Assembly (NCBI RefSeq): GCF_900109955.1
Contig: NZ_FOJB01000001.1
Span: forward strand, 310,001-374,000
Origin: Aliiroseovarius sediminilitoris
GTDB taxonomy: Bacteria; Pseudomonadota; Alphaproteobacteria; Rhodobacterales; Rhodobacteraceae
Length of the DNA: 64,000 nucleotides
Direction of reading: 5' to 3'
In this document: positions 1 to 9,572 of the stretch, in pieces
Layout: the number at the start of each line of letters is the position of its first letter
Numbering within the stretch: the stretch's first letter is position 1
Made by a program: the position numbers and the translations under genes
Notes under the pieces: generated by a model
Databases searched by the model: none
What the model was told of the DNA's origin: nothing
The model's input: the letters and a program-made list of their open reading frames with translations, nothing else

Positions 1-2083
1 GTTCGCCGTCGGCCAAAGCTTTTGCGATGGGGGCAAACTCCGCCGCGATTTCAGCATCGTCGGTTTGCGCCGCCAGCGCCTCGGCCCAGTAGCGGGCAAA
101 CCAATAGTGGCTGTCGCGGTTGTCCGGCTCGCCCACCTTGCGCGACGGCGAGCGGTTGTTGTCCAGAATGCCCTGTGTGGCATCTTCGGCTGCACGACCC
201 AGAACACCCGCCTTGGCGTTGCCTTTCGCATCGGCCAGGAAGTTCAGGCTTTCGCCCAGTGCGCAGAATTCACCCATTGAATCCCAACGCAGATGGTTTT
301 CTTCGACCAGTTGCTGAACGTGTTTGGGGGCAGATCCGCCCGCACCGGTTTCAAACAGCCCGCCGCCCTGCATCAGCTTCACGATCGACAGCATCTTGGC
401 CGAGGTGCCAAGCTCCAAAATCGGGAACAGGTCGGTCAGATAGTCACGCAGAACGTTGCCTGTGATGGCGATCGAATCCTTGCCCGCGGTGATGGTTTCC
501 AGCGATTGGCGGGTCGCTTCGCGCGGTGCCATGATCTGGAACTTATCGGCGACCCCGGCTGTTTTCAGCGCGGGTTCGACGTATTTGATCAGCTCGGCGT
601 CATGGGCGCGGTTTGCATCCAGCCAGAAGATCGATTCAGACCCGGTCAGGCGTTGGCGGTCCATCGCAAGCTCGATCCAGTTTTCAATCGGCGCTTTCTT
701 GACGGTGCAGGCGCGCCAGATATCTCCGGCTTCGACATTGTGCGAATGCAGGGTGTCACCGTTGGCCAGAACAATGCGAATGATGCCGTCTGCGGGGGCT
801 TCGAAGGTTGTGGGGTGCGAGCCATATTCTTCGGCTTTCTGCGCCATTAGACCCACATTTGCGACGGCGCCGGCGGTGGTGACATCCAACTTTCCGTTCT
901 CTTTGAAAAAGTTGATCGCTTCGTCATAGACGGTTGCATAACACCGGTCAGGGATCACGCAGTTGGTGTCGCCCTTTTTGCCTGCCGCGTCCCAGCCCTT
1001 GCCGCCTGCGCGGATCACGGCGGGCATCGAGGCGTCGATGATCACGTCCGATGGCACATGCAGGTTGGTGATGCCCTTGTCCGAATCGACCATATACATC
1101 GCTGGCCGTTCAGCAGTTACAGCCTTAATCGCGGCCATGATTTCGGCATCGTTTTCGACGCGTTCCAGCAAGTCGCCCATACCGGAGTTCGGGTTGACGC
1201 CCAGCGCCTCCAACCTACCGCCAAACTTGTCGAACACGGGTGCAAGCCAGGCCTTAACGGCGTGACCAAAGATAATCGGGTCCGAGACCTTCATCATCGT
1301 CGCTTTCATGTGAAGCGAGAACATGGTGCCATCTTTTTTGGTGTCTGCAATGGCGTCGGCAAGGAATGAACCCAGCGCGCGGGCCGACATGAACGTGGCG
1401 TCTGCAATTGTGCCTTCGTCCAGCGTCCAGCCGTCTTTCAGAACGGTAACGCTTCCGTCTTTGCCAACAAATTCGATCTTTGCATCACCGGCTTGCGTCG
1501 CGGTGATGGTCGCGGACTTCTCGTTCGCATAGAAATCATTGCCGGGCATGGACGAGACCTTGGTCTTGCTGTCTGACGACCAGTCACCCATCGAATGCGG
1601 GTTTTTCTGGGCGAAGTTCTTTACGGCCTTGGCTGCGCGACGGTCGGAATTGCCTTCGCGCAGAACCGGGTTCACCGCCGAACCCTTGATTGCGTCGTAA
1701 CGGGCGCGGATGGCTTTCTCTTCGTCGGTCCTGGGTTCTTCGGGATAGTCTGGCAGTTTGTAGCCCTGCGCCTGAAGCTCTTCCACCGCGGCCACAAGTT
1801 GCGGCACCGACGCCGAGATGTTGGGCAGCTTGATGACGTTGGCATCAGGCGTTTTCACCAGCTTGCCAAGCTCGGCCAGATCGTCGGGTTGGCGTTGATC
1901 TTCGGTCAGGTTTTCCGGGAAAGTCGCGATGATGCGCGCGGCAAGCGAAATGTCTTTGGTGCCAACAGTCACACCCGCTGCGGACGCAAAACGCTTGATG
2001 ATTGGCAGAAACGAAGCGCTGGCCAGCTCGGGCGCTTCGTCTACAATGGTATACAGAATGTCAGGTTGCGATGTATCGGTCAT
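1..2083 (-). CDS. icd: Monomeric NADP-dependent isocitrate dehydrogenase (3' end beyond window)
   Basis: Oxidises isocitrate to 2-oxoglutarate with NADP+ in the TCA cycle; cytoplasmic. I translated the open minus frame from the edge. It starts [18 protein letters not shown] and carries blocks typical of the large single-chain enzyme: [15 protein letters not shown] at residues 135-149, [30 protein letters not shown] and [20 protein letters not shown]. About 694 codons are visible; the family is about 740, so roughly 45 C-terminal residues lie outside. The ATG at 2083 is preceded by GAGGTG at a suitable distance. It is unrelated in fold to the small isocitrate/isopropylmalate-type dehydrogenase encoded just upstream on the same strand. 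The family call is firm. Confidence 0.95.
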   Translation of the reverse strand, partial: MTDTSQPDILYTIVDEAPELASASFLPIIKRFASAAGVTVGTKDISLAARIIATFPENLTEDQRQPDDLAELGKLVKTPDANVIKLPNISASVPQLVAAVEELQAQGYKLPDYPEEPRTDEEKAIRARYDAIKGSAVNPVLREGNSDRRAAKAVKNFAQKNPHSMGDWSSDSKTKVSSMPGNDFYANEKSATITATQAGDAKIEFVGKDGSVTVLKDGWTLDEGTIADATFMSARALGSFLADAIADTKKDGTMFSLHMKATMMKVSDPIIFGHAVKAWLAPVFDKFGGRLEALGVNPNSGMGDLLERVENDAEIMAAIKAVTAERPAMYMVDSDKGITNLHVPSDVIIDASMPAVIRAGGKGWDAAGKKGDTNCVIPDRCYATVYDEAINFFKENGKLDVTTAGAVANVGLMAQKAEEYGSHPTTFEAPADGIIRIVLANGDTLHSHNVEAGDIWRACTVKKAPIENWIELAMDRQRLTGSESIFWLDANRAHDAELIKYVEPALKTAGVADKFQIMAPREATRQSLETITAGKDSIAITGNVLRDYLTDLFPILELGTSAKMLSIVKLMQGGGLFETGAGGSAPKHVQQLVEENHLRWDSMGEFCALGESLNFLADAKGNAKAGVLGRAAEDATQGILDNNRSPSRKVGEPDNRDSHYWFARYWAEALAAQTDDAEIAAEFAPIAKALADGE

Positions 2084-2111
2084 GTCAGGACACCTCATTT
2101 TTCGCGGAGAG

Positions 2112-2145
2112 TTTCACCGAAGGGCCAACGCCCCAACCGGTGAAA
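2112..2145. promoter_or_regulatory. Inverted repeat in the icd leader
   Basis: Perfect 8-bp arms TTTCACCG (2112-2119) and CGGTGAAA (2138-2145) enclose a second small stem GGGC/GCCC (2122-2125 / 2130-2133). It lies about 30 bp upstream of the icd start, in the 5' leader or promoter. A further CCCCACCC/GGGTGGGG pair lies at 2156-2163 and 2192-2199. It could be an operator or an RNA structure; no regulator is identified. Confidence 0.35.
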
Positions 2146-2264
2146 GGTGAAATTTCCCCACCCACATACACAAGATTGATGCAGAAAAAAAGGGTGGGGC
2201 GCTAACAGTTGCCACAAATGGGATCGAAGATCAGACCACGCGCCCATTTGCGTGATTGGAAACG

Positions 2265-3284
2265 CTACAGCCGGTCCATGATCGCGTCGGCAATCGACAT
2301 GGTATTGCCGGTGCCACCCAGATCTGGGGTGACGCGGTCTTTGGCTTGAACAGTCTCTATCACAGCCTTTTTCAGGCGGCCCGCTTCGTCGTTCAGGCCA
2401 ACATGTTCCAGCATCAGGCCCGCCGCCATCAGGAAGGCGCAGGGGTTGGCTTTCTGCTGACCGGCAATGTCGGGGGCGGAGCCGTGGACGGCCTCGAAAA
2501 TCGCGGCGTCTTTACCGATATTGGCTCCGGGGGCCAGCCCCAACCCGCCAACCAGACCGGCGGCCAGGTCGGACAGGATGTCGCCGAACAGGTTGGTGGT
2601 GACGATCACGTCAAACGCTTCGGGATACATCACCATCTGCATGGCGCAGGCATCCACGATGCGCTCGTCGCAATCCACGCGTCCTTCGTATTCTTTCGCG
2701 ACCTCGCGTGCCTCTTCCAGAAACATACCCGACAGCAGCTTCAGGATATTGGCCTTGTGCACGATCGAGACTTTCTTGCGCCCGTTGGCGACGGCATAGT
2801 CGAACGCAGCGCGTGTGATCCGGCGCGCTTCTTGCTTGGTGTTATAACCGGTGGAATAGACTTTACCTTGTGGGTCGCCATCATGCTCCATGTATCCTTC
2901 GTCGGCGATGTAATAGCCTTCAAGGTTCTCGCGGAAGATCACCATATCGATATTGTCATACCGCCCATCGGTCTTGATCGTCTTGGTGGGGCGCACGTTG
3001 GCGAACAGCTCGAACTCCTGACGCAGTTGCAGGTTGATCGACTTGAAGCCACCGCCGACCGGAGTGGTCAATGGGCCTTTCAGCGCCAGTTTGGTGCGGT
3101 GGATGCTGTCGATGGTTGCTTGCGGCAGCGGGTCGCCGGACGCATCAATGCCGGCCATACCTGCTTGCTGCACGTCCCACTCAAACGGCTTGCCCATATG
3201 GTCAAGGATGGCAGTGACGGCTTGTGTGATTTCGGGGCCGATACCGTCGCCGGGAATCAGGGTTGCTTGGATCTTGGTGGTCAT
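2265..3284 (-). CDS. NAD-type isocitrate dehydrogenase (isocitrate/isopropylmalate dehydrogenase family)
   Basis: A 339-residue beta-decarboxylating dehydrogenase resembling the NAD-dependent isocitrate dehydrogenase (IDH3-like) branch. Visible blocks are LIPGDGIGPEI near the N terminus, GPLTTPVGGGFKSINLQLRQ with the S-x-N substrate loop, ANVRP, the Tyr region of FRENLEGYY, the metal-binding TTNLFGDILSDLAAGLVGG, and HGSAPDIAG. The Asp-Ile after SAP in that last motif fits NAD rather than NADP use. An upstream in-frame start exists at 3320, but ATG 3284 has GGAG six bases before it and gives a normal N terminus. It lies 181 bp upstream of icd on the same strand. Isopropylmalate or homoisocitrate as substrate cannot be fully excluded; there are no leu genes nearby. 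Confidence 0.85.
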   Translation of the reverse strand: MTTKIQATLIPGDGIGPEITQAVTAILDHMGKPFEWDVQQAGMAGIDASGDPLPQATIDSIHRTKLALKGPLTTPVGGGFKSINLQLRQEFELFANVRPTKTIKTDGRYDNIDMVIFRENLEGYYIADEGYMEHDGDPQGKVYSTGYNTKQEARRITRAAFDYAVANGRKKVSIVHKANILKLLSGMFLEEAREVAKEYEGRVDCDERIVDACAMQMVMYPEAFDVIVTTNLFGDILSDLAAGLVGGLGLAPGANIGKDAAIFEAVHGSAPDIAGQQKANPCAFLMAAGLMLEHVGLNDEAGRLKKAVIETVQAKDRVTPDLGGTGNTMSIADAIMDRL

Positions 3285-3459
3285 GGTTATCTCCAGGCTT
3301 TTTGCGCGTTCCCTGCTCACTTAAACGGTATACAATGGAATACAAGCAGAAAGTCAAATTCACCACCTCGAATAAATCGGGGGTAATCGCAGTCCAGCCT
3401 AGCTTTCCCTTGTGATAACTGTCCAGCGCAATAGGCTACCCACAAAACGGGAGGGCACC

Positions 3460-4347
3460 TTGGCAATCTATAATCTGGGATCCATCAATATCGACCATTT
3501 TTACGAGGTGGACCACCTGCCGATGCCGGGCGAGACACTTGCGTCGTCGGGTTATCGTGTGGGGCTGGGCGGCAAGGGCGCGAACCAGTCCATCGCCGCC
3601 GCGCTTGCGGGTGCGCCCGTGCACCATATCGGTGCCATTGGAGAGGAAGGCGGATGGTGCAAGACCCGCTTGTCCAACGCGGGTGTTGATACTGATCTCG
3701 TCGCCACGGTCCCCACAGCCACAGGGCACGCCAATATCTGTATTGATACGGCTGGGGAGAACTTGATCATTCTCTATTCCGGCGCAAATGCACATATATC
3801 AGACACTCAAATCGGTGAAGCGTTGGGCCAGGCTGTGCCGGACGACTATCTTGTTCTGCAAAACGAAACCTGCCTGACATACGAGGCCGCCCTGATCGCG
3901 CGCGCGTGTGGCGTATTCGTTGTTTACTCTGCCGCACCCTTCGATGCATCTCGCGCAATCCAGATGCTGCCCGTCGTCGACCTTCTTGTGGTGAACGAGG
4001 TTGAGGCCGAACAACTGTCGAGCGCGCTGGGCGTTGAGGTCGATGATATTGAGGTGCCCAACCTGCTAATCACGCGGGGAGCGAATGGCGCTGTCTGGCG
4101 GGTTGGTGCAACGGGCGAACACATCTATGCGGACGCGTTCAAGGTCGATCCGGTAGATACAACCGGTGCCGGCGATTGCTTTGTCGGAAATACGGTCGCT
4201 GCGCTGGATCATGGGATGACCATCCCTGACGCGATCCGGTTTGGCGCGGCGGCGTCGGCCATTCAGGTCACGCGCCACGGCACGGCGGACGCGATGCCAA
4301 ACCGGGCCGAGGTTGTTGCGTTCCTGGCAGAAAGAGGCTCTGATTAA
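3460..4347 (+). CDS. rbsK: Ribokinase-type PfkB-family sugar kinase
   Basis: ATP-dependent sugar kinase of the PfkB/ribokinase family, cytoplasmic. The sugar-binding glycine motif GGKGAN is at residues 37-42, and the C-terminal signature DTTGAGDCFVG is at 233-243 with D239 as catalytic base. I chose the TTG at 3460: GGGAGG sits six bases upstream and the protein then opens directly with the family's first beta strand (AIYNLGSINID). The frame is open back to 3412, but that extension adds only unrelated residues. Length of 295 residues is normal. No ribose transporter or operon partner is adjacent, so the exact sugar is unproven. Its stop overlaps the stop of the convergent SCP2 gene by four bases. 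Confidence 0.85.
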   Translation: MAIYNLGSINIDHFYEVDHLPMPGETLASSGYRVGLGGKGANQSIAAALAGAPVHHIGAIGEEGGWCKTRLSNAGVDTDLVATVPTATGHANICIDTAGENLIILYSGANAHISDTQIGEALGQAVPDDYLVLQNETCLTYEAALIARACGVFVVYSAAPFDASRAIQMLPVVDLLVVNEVEAEQLSSALGVEVDDIEVPNLLITRGANGAVWRVGATGEHIYADAFKVDPVDTTGAGDCFVGNTVAALDHGMTIPDAIRFGAAASAIQVTRHGTADAMPNRAEVVAFLAERGSD

Positions 4348-4631
4348 CCTCTCAGCAATTGGCCCAGACGCATCGCAATCGAGACATCGCCAGACACTTT
4401 GATCTTGCCCATAGCAAAGGCGCTGATCGGGTTCAGCTTGCCTGCCATGAGCTTTTCAAGATTATCACGCGTCATCGAAATTGTGCAGGCTGTGTCCGTA
4501 TCGTCGCGTGACACCGCACCGTCGCGCAATATGATGACACCATCGTCACCGCAATCCAGCTTGAGGCTTTCGTCGAACGGCCGCTTCTTCAGGCCGCGTT
4601 CAATCTTTTCGGCAATCGGGGTCAATGGCAT
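4344..4631 (-). CDS. SCP2 sterol-carrier domain protein
   Basis: A 95-residue single-domain protein of the SCP2 lipid-binding fold: KLDCGDDGVIILRDGAVSRDD, then the late DNLEKLMAGKLNPISAFAMG block with the typical Gly-Lys-Leu-x-Pro turn, and a closing KIKVSGDVSIAMRLGQLL. Small stand-alone SCP2 proteins bind a hydrophobic ligand; the ligand is unknown here. ATG 4631 follows GGAG by six bases; a TTG four codons upstream is less likely. It sits downstream of argG on the same strand, but a hairpin terminator lies between them, so it is probably transcribed separately. Confidence 0.8.
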   Translation of the reverse strand: MPLTPIAEKIERGLKKRPFDESLKLDCGDDGVIILRDGAVSRDDTDTACTISMTRDNLEKLMAGKLNPISAFAMGKIKVSGDVSIAMRLGQLLRG

Positions 4632-4644
4632 CCGGGTCTCCAAG

Positions 4645-4680
4645 CAAATAAACGCCCCCGCTTGATACGAGGGCGTTCAG
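4645..4680 (-). terminator. Rho-independent terminator of argG
   Basis: Arms AACGCCC (4651-4657) and GGGCGTT (4671-4677) form a hairpin. Read on the minus strand it is followed by TTTATTTG. It lies just after the argG stop and before the SCP2 gene. Confidence 0.75.
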
Positions 4681-4708
4681 TTTCGGTCCACGGTGACGTG
4701 GCGCGAGG

Positions 4709-5932
4709 TTACTTGAAGCGGCGGTTACGCATCGCGATCAGCTTCAGACGCAGCGCATTCAGTTGGATGAAACCTGCCGCGTCTTTCTGGTCATACGCGC
4801 CCATGTCTTCCTCGAAGGTCACATGCTCTTCGGAATAAAGCGAATGATCAGACCAGCGACCCACAACGCGGGCCAACCCCTTGTAAAGCTTCATGCGCAC
4901 CGTGCCGGTCACGTGATCCTGGCTGGCGTCGATGGCAGCTTGCAGCATTTCGCGCTCGGGGCTGAACCAGTATCCATTGTAAATCAGCTCGGCATATTTC
5001 GGCATCAGTTCGTCTTTCAGATGCATCGCGCCTCGGTCCATCGTGATCGATTCAATCCCGCGATGGGCGTCCAGCAGGATGGTGCCGCCGGGGGTTTCAT
5101 AAATCCCGCGCGACTTCATCCCGACATAACGGCCTTCAACCAGATCAAGACGGCCGATGCCATGCTTGCGGCCATATTCGTTCAGTTCGGTCAGGACGGT
5201 TGCGGGGGACATGTCCACGCCGTTGATCGACACTGCGTCGCCCTTCTCGAACCCAATTTCGATGAATTCGGGTGTGTCAGGGGCATCTTCTGGATGCACG
5301 GAGCGCTGATAGACATAATCAGGTGCGTCCTCGGCGGGATCTTCCAGCACTTTGCCCTCGGACGAGGTGTGCAGAAGGTTCGCGTCAACCGAGAACGGGG
5401 CCTCGCCACGTTTGTCTTTGGCCACCGGGATCTGGTGCTGCTCGGCAAATTCCAGAAGACGTGTGCGCGAGCCAAGATCCCACTCACGCCACGGGGCGAT
5501 TACTTTGATTTCCGGGTTCAGCGCATAGGCCGCCAGCTCAAAGCGCACCTGATCGTTGCCCTTGCCCGTGGCACCGTGGCTGACGGCATCCGCGCCGTGC
5601 TCTTCCGCGATCTCAACCAAGCGTTTGGAGATCAGCGGGCGCGCGATGGATGTCCCCAGAAGATACAGACCTTCATACTGCGCGTTGGCGCGGAACATGG
5701 GAAACACATAGTCGCGCACGAACTCTTCACGCAGGTCTTCGATGTGGATGTTTTCCGGCTTGATGCCCAGCATCTCGGCCTTCTTGCGTGCCGGCTCCAG
5801 CTCTTCGCCCTGACCAAGATCAGCGGTGAAGGTAATCACTTCGCAACCATACTCGGTTTGCAGCCATTTCAGGATGATCGAGGTATCAAGACCTCCGGAA
5901 TAGGCCAGGACAACTTTCTTGGGCGCGGGCAT
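4709..5932 (-). CDS. argG: Argininosuccinate synthase
   Basis: Joins citrulline and aspartate with ATP to make argininosuccinate in arginine biosynthesis. The 407-residue protein has the N-type ATP pyrophosphatase PP-loop SGGLDTS at residues 12-18, the [15 protein letters not shown] block, and [19 protein letters not shown]. Length is typical. ATG 5932 follows AGGAGA. The gene stands alone, with a terminator downstream at 4645-4680. A short inverted repeat TTACC/GGTAA (5963-5967 / 5978-5982) in the leader may be regulatory, though I cannot name a regulator. Confidence 0.98.
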   Translation of the reverse strand: MPAPKKVVLAYSGGLDTSIILKWLQTEYGCEVITFTADLGQGEELEPARKKAEMLGIKPENIHIEDLREEFVRDYVFPMFRANAQYEGLYLLGTSIARPLISKRLVEIAEEHGADAVSHGATGKGNDQVRFELAAYALNPEIKVIAPWREWDLGSRTRLLEFAEQHQIPVAKDKRGEAPFSVDANLLHTSSEGKVLEDPAEDAPDYVYQRSVHPEDAPDTPEFIEIGFEKGDAVSINGVDMSPATVLTELNEYGRKHGIGRLDLVEGRYVGMKSRGIYETPGGTILLDAHRGIESITMDRGAMHLKDELMPKYAELIYNGYWFSPEREMLQAAIDASQDHVTGTVRMKLYKGLARVVGRWSDHSLYSEEHVTFEEDMGAYDQKDAAGFIQLNALRLKLIAMRNRRFK

Positions 5933-6070
5933 TGTTTTCTCCTACGTATCGTCTGCGCGCAGTTACCTGTTTTTATTGGTAAGAGCAAGGAGCCTTCCCA
6001 CAAGCGCGGTGGAGGTATGAACCGTCAGCAAGGGCTTGAACCATTCTGATTTTCAGGTGAAGGCTGTGCC

Positions 6071-7318
6071 ATGACCAAATTCACAGACAAAGCACACAGC
6101 GCCGAACATCTGATGCGCACGCTGTTTCCCGCAACACCCTTGCTGCGCAACGATCACCTGTCCGAGATGTATGAAGCTGATATCTGGCTGAAACGCGAGG
6201 ATCTAAGCCCGGTGCGCAGCTACAAGATCCGGGGTGCGCTGAACGCGATGGCCAAGGTGCGATCGCGCAGCCCAAAGACCAGCGTATTTGTGTGCGCTTC
6301 GGCTGGAAATCACGCGCAGGGCGTGGCGTATGTTTGTCGTCATTTCGATGTGAAGGGCGTGATCTTCATGCCGGTCACGACACCGCAGCAGAAGATTGAC
6401 AAGACGCGCATTTTTGGCGGCGACAACGTTGAAATCCGCCTTGTTGGTGACTATTTCGACGACACGCTGGCCGAGGCGACGCAGTTCTGTTCTGACGCTG
6501 GCGGGCATTTCCTGTCGCCCTTTGACGACCTTGATGTGATCGAAGGGCAGGCAAGCGTCGCGGCCGAAATTGTCGAGCAATTGAGCAGCCCGCCAGACAT
6601 GGTCGTGTTGCCGGTCGGTGGCGGGGGGCTTTCGGCGGGCGTGAGTCGATATTTTCGCGATGTTTCATCGCAAACAGATATCAGGTTTGTTGAGCCCGCC
6701 GGGGCCGCAAGTTTGACCGCAGCTCTGGACGTCGGGGCACCGGTCAAACTGGACCGGGTTAACAATTTCGTCGACGGGGCGGCGGTGGCGCAAATCGGAC
6801 AGCTTACCTTTGACGCGCTGAAAGCCACGCCTGCCGATCACGTTCTGACGGTGCCCGAGGATCGCATCTGTTCGACAATCCTTCAGATGTTGAACGTCGA
6901 AGGTGTGGTTCTGGAACCCGCTGGCGCCTTGTCAATTGATGCGCTGAAAGACCTGCGCGCCGAGGTGAAAGGCAGAACCGTAGTCTGCGTGACGTCCGGC
7001 GGCAATTTCGATTTCGAACGTTTGCCGGAAGTGAAAGAACGCAGTCAGCGATATGCGGGGGTAAAAAAATATTTCCTTTTGCGACTTCCCCAACGGCCAG
7101 GCGCGCTGAGAGACTTTCTTCAAGCGCTCGGGCCAGAGGACGATATCGCACGGTTTGAATACATGAAGAAAAGCGCACGCAACTTCGGGTCGGTTCTGAT
7201 TGGCATCGAAACCAGCCGATCCGAAAATTTCGAAACGCTATATGCCCGGCTGGACGCGGGCGGTTTTGTCTATTCCGACATCACGAACGATGAAACCATC
7301 GCCGAGTTCGTGGTCTAA
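6071..7318 (+). CDS. ilvA: Threonine ammonia-lyase (threonine dehydratase)
   Basis: PLP enzyme converting threonine to 2-oxobutyrate and ammonia, the first step towards isoleucine. The PLP lysine is K52 in SYKIRGA, with SAGNHAQG at 78-85 and the phosphate-binding PVGGGGLSAG near 180. The C-terminal ~80 residues, from KKYFLLRLPQRPGALRDFL, form a single ACT-like regulatory domain, so this is the 415-residue form rather than the 510-residue two-ACT form. No ilv operon is adjacent. It converges on the Hpt gene with a four-base overlap of stop codons. Confidence 0.95.
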   Translation: MTKFTDKAHSAEHLMRTLFPATPLLRNDHLSEMYEADIWLKREDLSPVRSYKIRGALNAMAKVRSRSPKTSVFVCASAGNHAQGVAYVCRHFDVKGVIFMPVTTPQQKIDKTRIFGGDNVEIRLVGDYFDDTLAEATQFCSDAGGHFLSPFDDLDVIEGQASVAAEIVEQLSSPPDMVVLPVGGGGLSAGVSRYFRDVSSQTDIRFVEPAGAASLTAALDVGAPVKLDRVNNFVDGAAVAQIGQLTFDALKATPADHVLTVPEDRICSTILQMLNVEGVVLEPAGALSIDALKDLRAEVKGRTVVCVTSGGNFDFERLPEVKERSQRYAGVKKYFLLRLPQRPGALRDFLQALGPEDDIARFEYMKKSARNFGSVLIGIETSRSENFETLYARLDAGGFVYSDITNDETIAEFVV

Positions 7319-7629
7319 TCACCGCTCAAAAACGCCTGCTTTGATGCGTCATAGGTTTGGAAAACGGGCGCCAGAGGAACGGCGTCATAGTTTCCGGCTG
7401 CCGCTTCCCGCTCGCCTTCGCCACACAGTTTTGACAGTTGATCAAACCCCAGATTCAAAGACGAGCTTTTCAGAAAATGCATGTCCTGTTCAAACAGATC
7501 CGGTTTCGGTGCGGATTTCAGACGGCATATCACCTCCTCCACTTCTTCCAGAAACAGAACGGCGACTTCGGCGAAGTCGTCTTCCCCGATTTCGGCTTTC
7601 AGCTCATTCACGCGAGTCCAATTGATCAT
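7315..7629 (-). CDS. Hpt-domain phosphotransfer protein
   Basis: A 104-residue stand-alone histidine phosphotransfer domain. The phosphorylatable His is H51 in DMHFLKSSSLNLGF, matching the H-x-L-K-x-S-S pattern of the family. The rest is helical with no membrane segment. It is divergently oriented to the receiver-SpoIIE phosphatase gene starting at 7717, with 87 bp between the starts, so the two are plausible partners in one phosphorelay. No histidine kinase lies next to them. The start ATG is preceded by GGAGGC. Confidence 0.85.
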   Translation of the reverse strand: MINWTRVNELKAEIGEDDFAEVAVLFLEEVEEVICRLKSAPKPDLFEQDMHFLKSSSLNLGFDQLSKLCGEGEREAAAGNYDAVPLAPVFQTYDASKQAFLSGD

Positions 7630-7716
7630 TACGGCCTCCTTCTACGCTCCGGCAGTTTAGCCGCAGGCGGTTAACAAGCCGTAAGCCGCGAAGATCACGT
7701 AAAATTTTCGCTTTAA

Positions 7717-9078
7717 ATGACTGTTAAACGACAGGCGCTAACCATTTCTGACAAAGCGAATCCTATCCGGGACATAAGTGTGAGCGCCGCAAATGCATAT
7801 TTAGGTTGTGACGAGCCAACCCCAGCTGCGCCACCTGTTCAGGTGGTTGAAAATCCGGTCCGCCGGATTCTGGTGGTCGATGACAGCCGGGCGCAGCGCC
7901 GCATATTGACGTCTTCCCTGACCCGACAAGGCTATGACGTGACCGAAGCCGGAACGGGTGACGAGGCGTTGGACATCCTTGGGCGTGAGCATTTCGACCT
8001 GATTCTCAGCGATTGGATGATGCCGGGGATGGATGGGCTTGAGCTGTGCGCGGCGTTTCGCCAGCTGCCGCTTGCGGGCTATGTCTATTTCATTCTGCTG
8101 ACGTCAAAAACCGACAAGGGCGCCGTCGCGCAGGGGCTGGACGTCGGGGCGGATGACTTTCTTGCAAAACCTGTCAACCCGGACGAGTTGCGCGCGCGTA
8201 TCAATGCTGGTGGCCGCATCCTGTCGATGGAACGGGAGTTGCAGGATAAGAACCGGCTTGTCACCTCGACCCTTGATGAAATTCAGGCGCTTTATGACTC
8301 GCTTGACCGTGACCTTGTTGAGGCGCGGAAGATGCAGCAATCTTTGGTGCGTGAAAAATATCGCGATTTTGGCGCGGCCGAGGTGTCATTGATGCTGAAA
8401 CCTTGCGGCCATGTGGGTGGCGATCTTGTCGGTTTTTTTGAGGCCGGCCCCGACACGCTTGCGTTCTACTCCATCGACGTGTCCGGGCATGGGATCGCTT
8501 CCGCATTGCTGACCGCGCGACTGGCGTCGTATTTCTCGGACGGGTCGCCAACACACAATATCGCGCTTGAGCGAGGGCCGAGCGGCGATTATCGCTGCCG
8601 CCCGCCCGAGATTGTTGCAGACGAGCTAAACAAGCTCTTGCTGAACGATCTGCGGTCCGAGCACTATTTTACGATGCTGTTCGGATATCTCGACCTGACA
8701 ACCGGTGCGGTCGAGATGTCACAGTGCGGCCACCCAAATGCGGTGCGGTTGTCGACGCAGAACCGGGTGAGGTTTTTCGGGGAAGGTGGGATGCCGATTG
8801 GTCTGATCACAGATGCTCAGTTCGACCGACAACAGCTATCGCTCTTACCCGGTGAGCGGTTGATCTTCTATTCCGACGGCTTTACCGAATGCACCGACAA
8901 TTCCGGCGCCATGCTGGATGAGGCTGGGTTGGCGAATATTCTTAGAAAAAACAGCGCGTTGACGAACGAGGCCCTGTTCGATGCGTTGGTCTGGGATCTC
9001 GATGCCTTTTCAGGGGGGCAGGATCTGGGGGATGATTTATCTTGCGTGATGGTCACTTACCGACCTGACCGCAGGTGA
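7717..9078 (+). CDS. Response regulator with SpoIIE/PP2C-type phosphatase output
   Basis: A 453-residue protein with an N-terminal receiver domain (about residues 49-165) and a C-terminal SpoIIE-like serine phosphatase domain (about 210-450). The receiver shows the acidic pair VVDDS, phosphoacceptor D99 in LSDWMMPGMDG, and K151 in AKPVN. The phosphatase domain shows GGDLVGFF, the metal-binding DVSGHGIAS and SDGFTECTD near the end. Such RsbU/HsbR-type proteins dephosphorylate an anti-sigma-factor antagonist when phosphorylated. The start at 7717 has only a weak ribosome site; a later GTG (about 7780) is an alternative. Its 3' end overlaps the convergent Nudix gene by 22 bases. Confidence 0.88.
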   Translation: MTVKRQALTISDKANPIRDISVSAANAYLGCDEPTPAAPPVQVVENPVRRILVVDDSRAQRRILTSSLTRQGYDVTEAGTGDEALDILGREHFDLILSDWMMPGMDGLELCAAFRQLPLAGYVYFILLTSKTDKGAVAQGLDVGADDFLAKPVNPDELRARINAGGRILSMERELQDKNRLVTSTLDEIQALYDSLDRDLVEARKMQQSLVREKYRDFGAAEVSLMLKPCGHVGGDLVGFFEAGPDTLAFYSIDVSGHGIASALLTARLASYFSDGSPTHNIALERGPSGDYRCRPPEIVADELNKLLLNDLRSEHYFTMLFGYLDLTTGAVEMSQCGHPNAVRLSTQNRVRFFGEGGMPIGLITDAQFDRQQLSLLPGERLIFYSDGFTECTDNSGAMLDEAGLANILRKNSALTNEALFDALVWDLDAFSGGQDLGDDLSCVMVTYRPDRR

Positions 9079-9500
9079 TGGCGGACAAAATGGCGATCAC
9101 CCTGGTTGCAGAGGATGCGTAAGGCCGTATCGAAATCGGTCCAAATGGCCTGATGATCTGGCTCCAGCGGCGCGCCGACCTGCCGGATCGGGCGGGCCGC
9201 GAAGATGTGACAAATTTTTTCCGCCCACAGGTCGTATTCTGGCATAAAGCTGAACCGGCGATACGCCCCCAGCCGTTTTGGCGCGGCGATCTTCCATCCC
9301 GTCTCCTCCATCACCTCGCGGTGCAGCGCCACAATCCCCGTTTCGCCGGGATCAATCCCGCCGCCGGGAAGCTGGAATTCGTTGAACGGCTCGGCCTGAT
9401 GGGTGATCAGCATGTCGTGACCATGAACGAGAATGGCATAGGCGCCAGGCCGCAGCACGTATTTGCGCCCATGTTCCCGCTGTTTGCCAAATCTGCGCAT
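9057..9500 (-). CDS. Nudix hydrolase
   Basis: A 147-residue Nudix-fold pyrophosphohydrolase. The Nudix box runs from about G47 to W69 (GGIDPGETG followed by REVMEETGW), with the metal-binding REVMEE helix intact. Substrate cannot be told from sequence. The open frame continues back to 9623, but that start would overlap the divergent hslO start; ATG 9500, with GGGAAAAGGG just upstream, yields a normal N terminus (MRRFGKQREHG). Confidence 0.85.
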   Translation of the reverse strand: MRRFGKQREHGRKYVLRPGAYAILVHGHDMLITHQAEPFNEFQLPGGGIDPGETGIVALHREVMEETGWKIAAPKRLGAYRRFSFMPEYDLWAEKICHIFAARPIRQVGAPLEPDHQAIWTDFDTALRILCNQGDRHFVRHHLRSGR

Positions 9501-9572
9501 CTGCCCTTTTCCCTTCGGTTGCCGACACCATATAGACGCGGTATGCCAAGCTGAACGCTGATAGGAAACCCC

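Noticed and set aside
2256-3386. 376-codon plus-strand frame
   Set aside because: Antisense to the NAD-type isocitrate dehydrogenase gene.
4763-6049. 428-codon plus-strand frame
   Set aside because: Exact antisense shadow of argG; no family features and no ribosome site.
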